DNA from: Steinernema hermaphroditum | Taxonomy: Eukaryota > Nematoda > Chromadorea > Rhabditida > Steinernematidae | Direction of reading: 5' to 3' | Assembly (NCBI GenBank): GCA_030435675.1 | Contig: CM059625.1 | Coordinates: 4,526,001-4,590,000, forward strand | Length of the DNA stretch: 64,000 nt | In this document: piece after piece, positions 63,557-64,000 of the stretch | Position numbering within the stretch: position 1 is the first letter of the stretch | How the letters are laid out: each line of letters begins with the position of its first letter | The notes under the pieces: generated by a model | What the model was told of the DNA's origin: nothing | The model's database searches: none | The model's input: the letters and a program-made list of their open reading frames with translations, nothing else | Translations under genes and position numbers: made by a program

Positions 63557-64000
63557 ATGCCCCGAGAGGCGTCGCAAGCGTCGTCGGTGGTCTCGTCGAC
63601 CTCTGAGATGGAGAATGGCACCCACTTTGATGAGCACCACCCAAGATTCTACGTGTTCTCGTTGGTGCACTGTCGACTGGCTTCCATCGTTAGCTCCTTG
63701 TTTGGGTGCTTGTGTGTCATCGGCATTTTCGTCTTCTTTGTGTGCCATTTTCAATGGTACATTTACGACACCGCTGTTGATATCGTCGTCCTCACGGGGA
63801 TATCTATATTCCTCATCCTCGGAATTCTCGTTCATTACCTGGCTCTTCGAGGAGTGCATAAGGAGAAGGTTAAATTAGGATCGCTAAGGATAGTACAGCA
63901 CAACATCCAATTTTAGACCATTCTCCTAAACCCCTTTCTTGGTTTTCATGTGTTCCTCGCCCTCATCGAAGCTATCGTAGCGCTAACGGCAATCGGCGAA
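63557..64000 (+). CDS. Multi-pass membrane protein, 3' end beyond the window
   Basis: Exons 63557-63868 and 63919-64000 (continuing past the window), joined in phase 0 by AAG/GTTAAA and ATTTTAG/ACC. A hydrophilic Ser-rich N-terminus (MPREASQASSVVSSTSEMEN) precedes two membrane segments (ASIVSSLFGCLCVIGIFVFF; DIVVLTGISIFLILGILVHY) and the beginning of a third (GFHVFLALIEAIVALTAIGE). The spacing suggests a four-helix nematode membrane protein. No family motif was recognised, so no function is assigned. Confidence 0.8.

Overview
The window is nuclear DNA of a nematode, most likely a rhabditid (clade V) relative of Caenorhabditis. Most coding introns are 40-200 bp with GT..(T)TTCAG borders, several start codons sit just after a TTTCAG-like acceptor (typical of spliced-leader trans-splicing), and the gene content fits: SLC26/SULP transporter, ShK peptide, DOMON protein, CTLD protein, bestrophin and CblC. 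The species cannot be named from sequence alone. All exon structures were read by eye from splice sites, reading-frame phase and family consensus.

Left part (1-22.4 kb). A SLC26-type anion transporter (+, 5' end missing) runs to 7170 and carries a decayed mariner-like element in its largest intron. It converges on a complete GAPDH gene (-, 7306-8425). A ShK-type exon (+, 9401-9700) and a poorly supported minus-strand gene with a tandemly duplicated exon follow. A complete ten-exon gene (+, 14695-17651) encodes a secreted protein with two EGF-like modules, a DOMON-like core, a Pro/Glu spacer and a GPI-type tail. Its predicted mature N-terminus is histidine followed by a copper-protein-like motif. 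A CTLD type II membrane protein (+, 18819-20232) converges with eIF3 subunit D (-, 20325-22396), leaving 92 bp between stop codons.

Middle (22.4-50.3 kb). A tRNA-Phe(GAA) at 22797-22869 is followed by about 5.6 kb without a convincing gene. Then comes a long gene (+, 28533-50301, 13 phase-compatible exons, about 803 aa). It has two N-terminal hydrophobic segments and a long Ser/Gln-rich tail, and I do not recognise it. One of its introns (40826-47693) contains a minus-strand C2H2 zinc-finger gene (41324-43118). The same intron ends in a TGATAA-rich, TATA-bearing segment that may be an internal promoter for the 3' half of the host gene.

Right part (50.3-64 kb). A 7.8-kb gene-poor stretch contains a large, nearly perfect foldback element (54002-54510). 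A bestrophin chloride channel (+, 58076-60609), a complete MMACHC/CblC cobalamin-processing protein (+, 62100-63127) and the first two exons of a multi-pass membrane protein (+, from 63557) follow. The genes look like independent transcription units. Anion transport (SLC26, bestrophin) is represented twice, but nothing shows that they act together.
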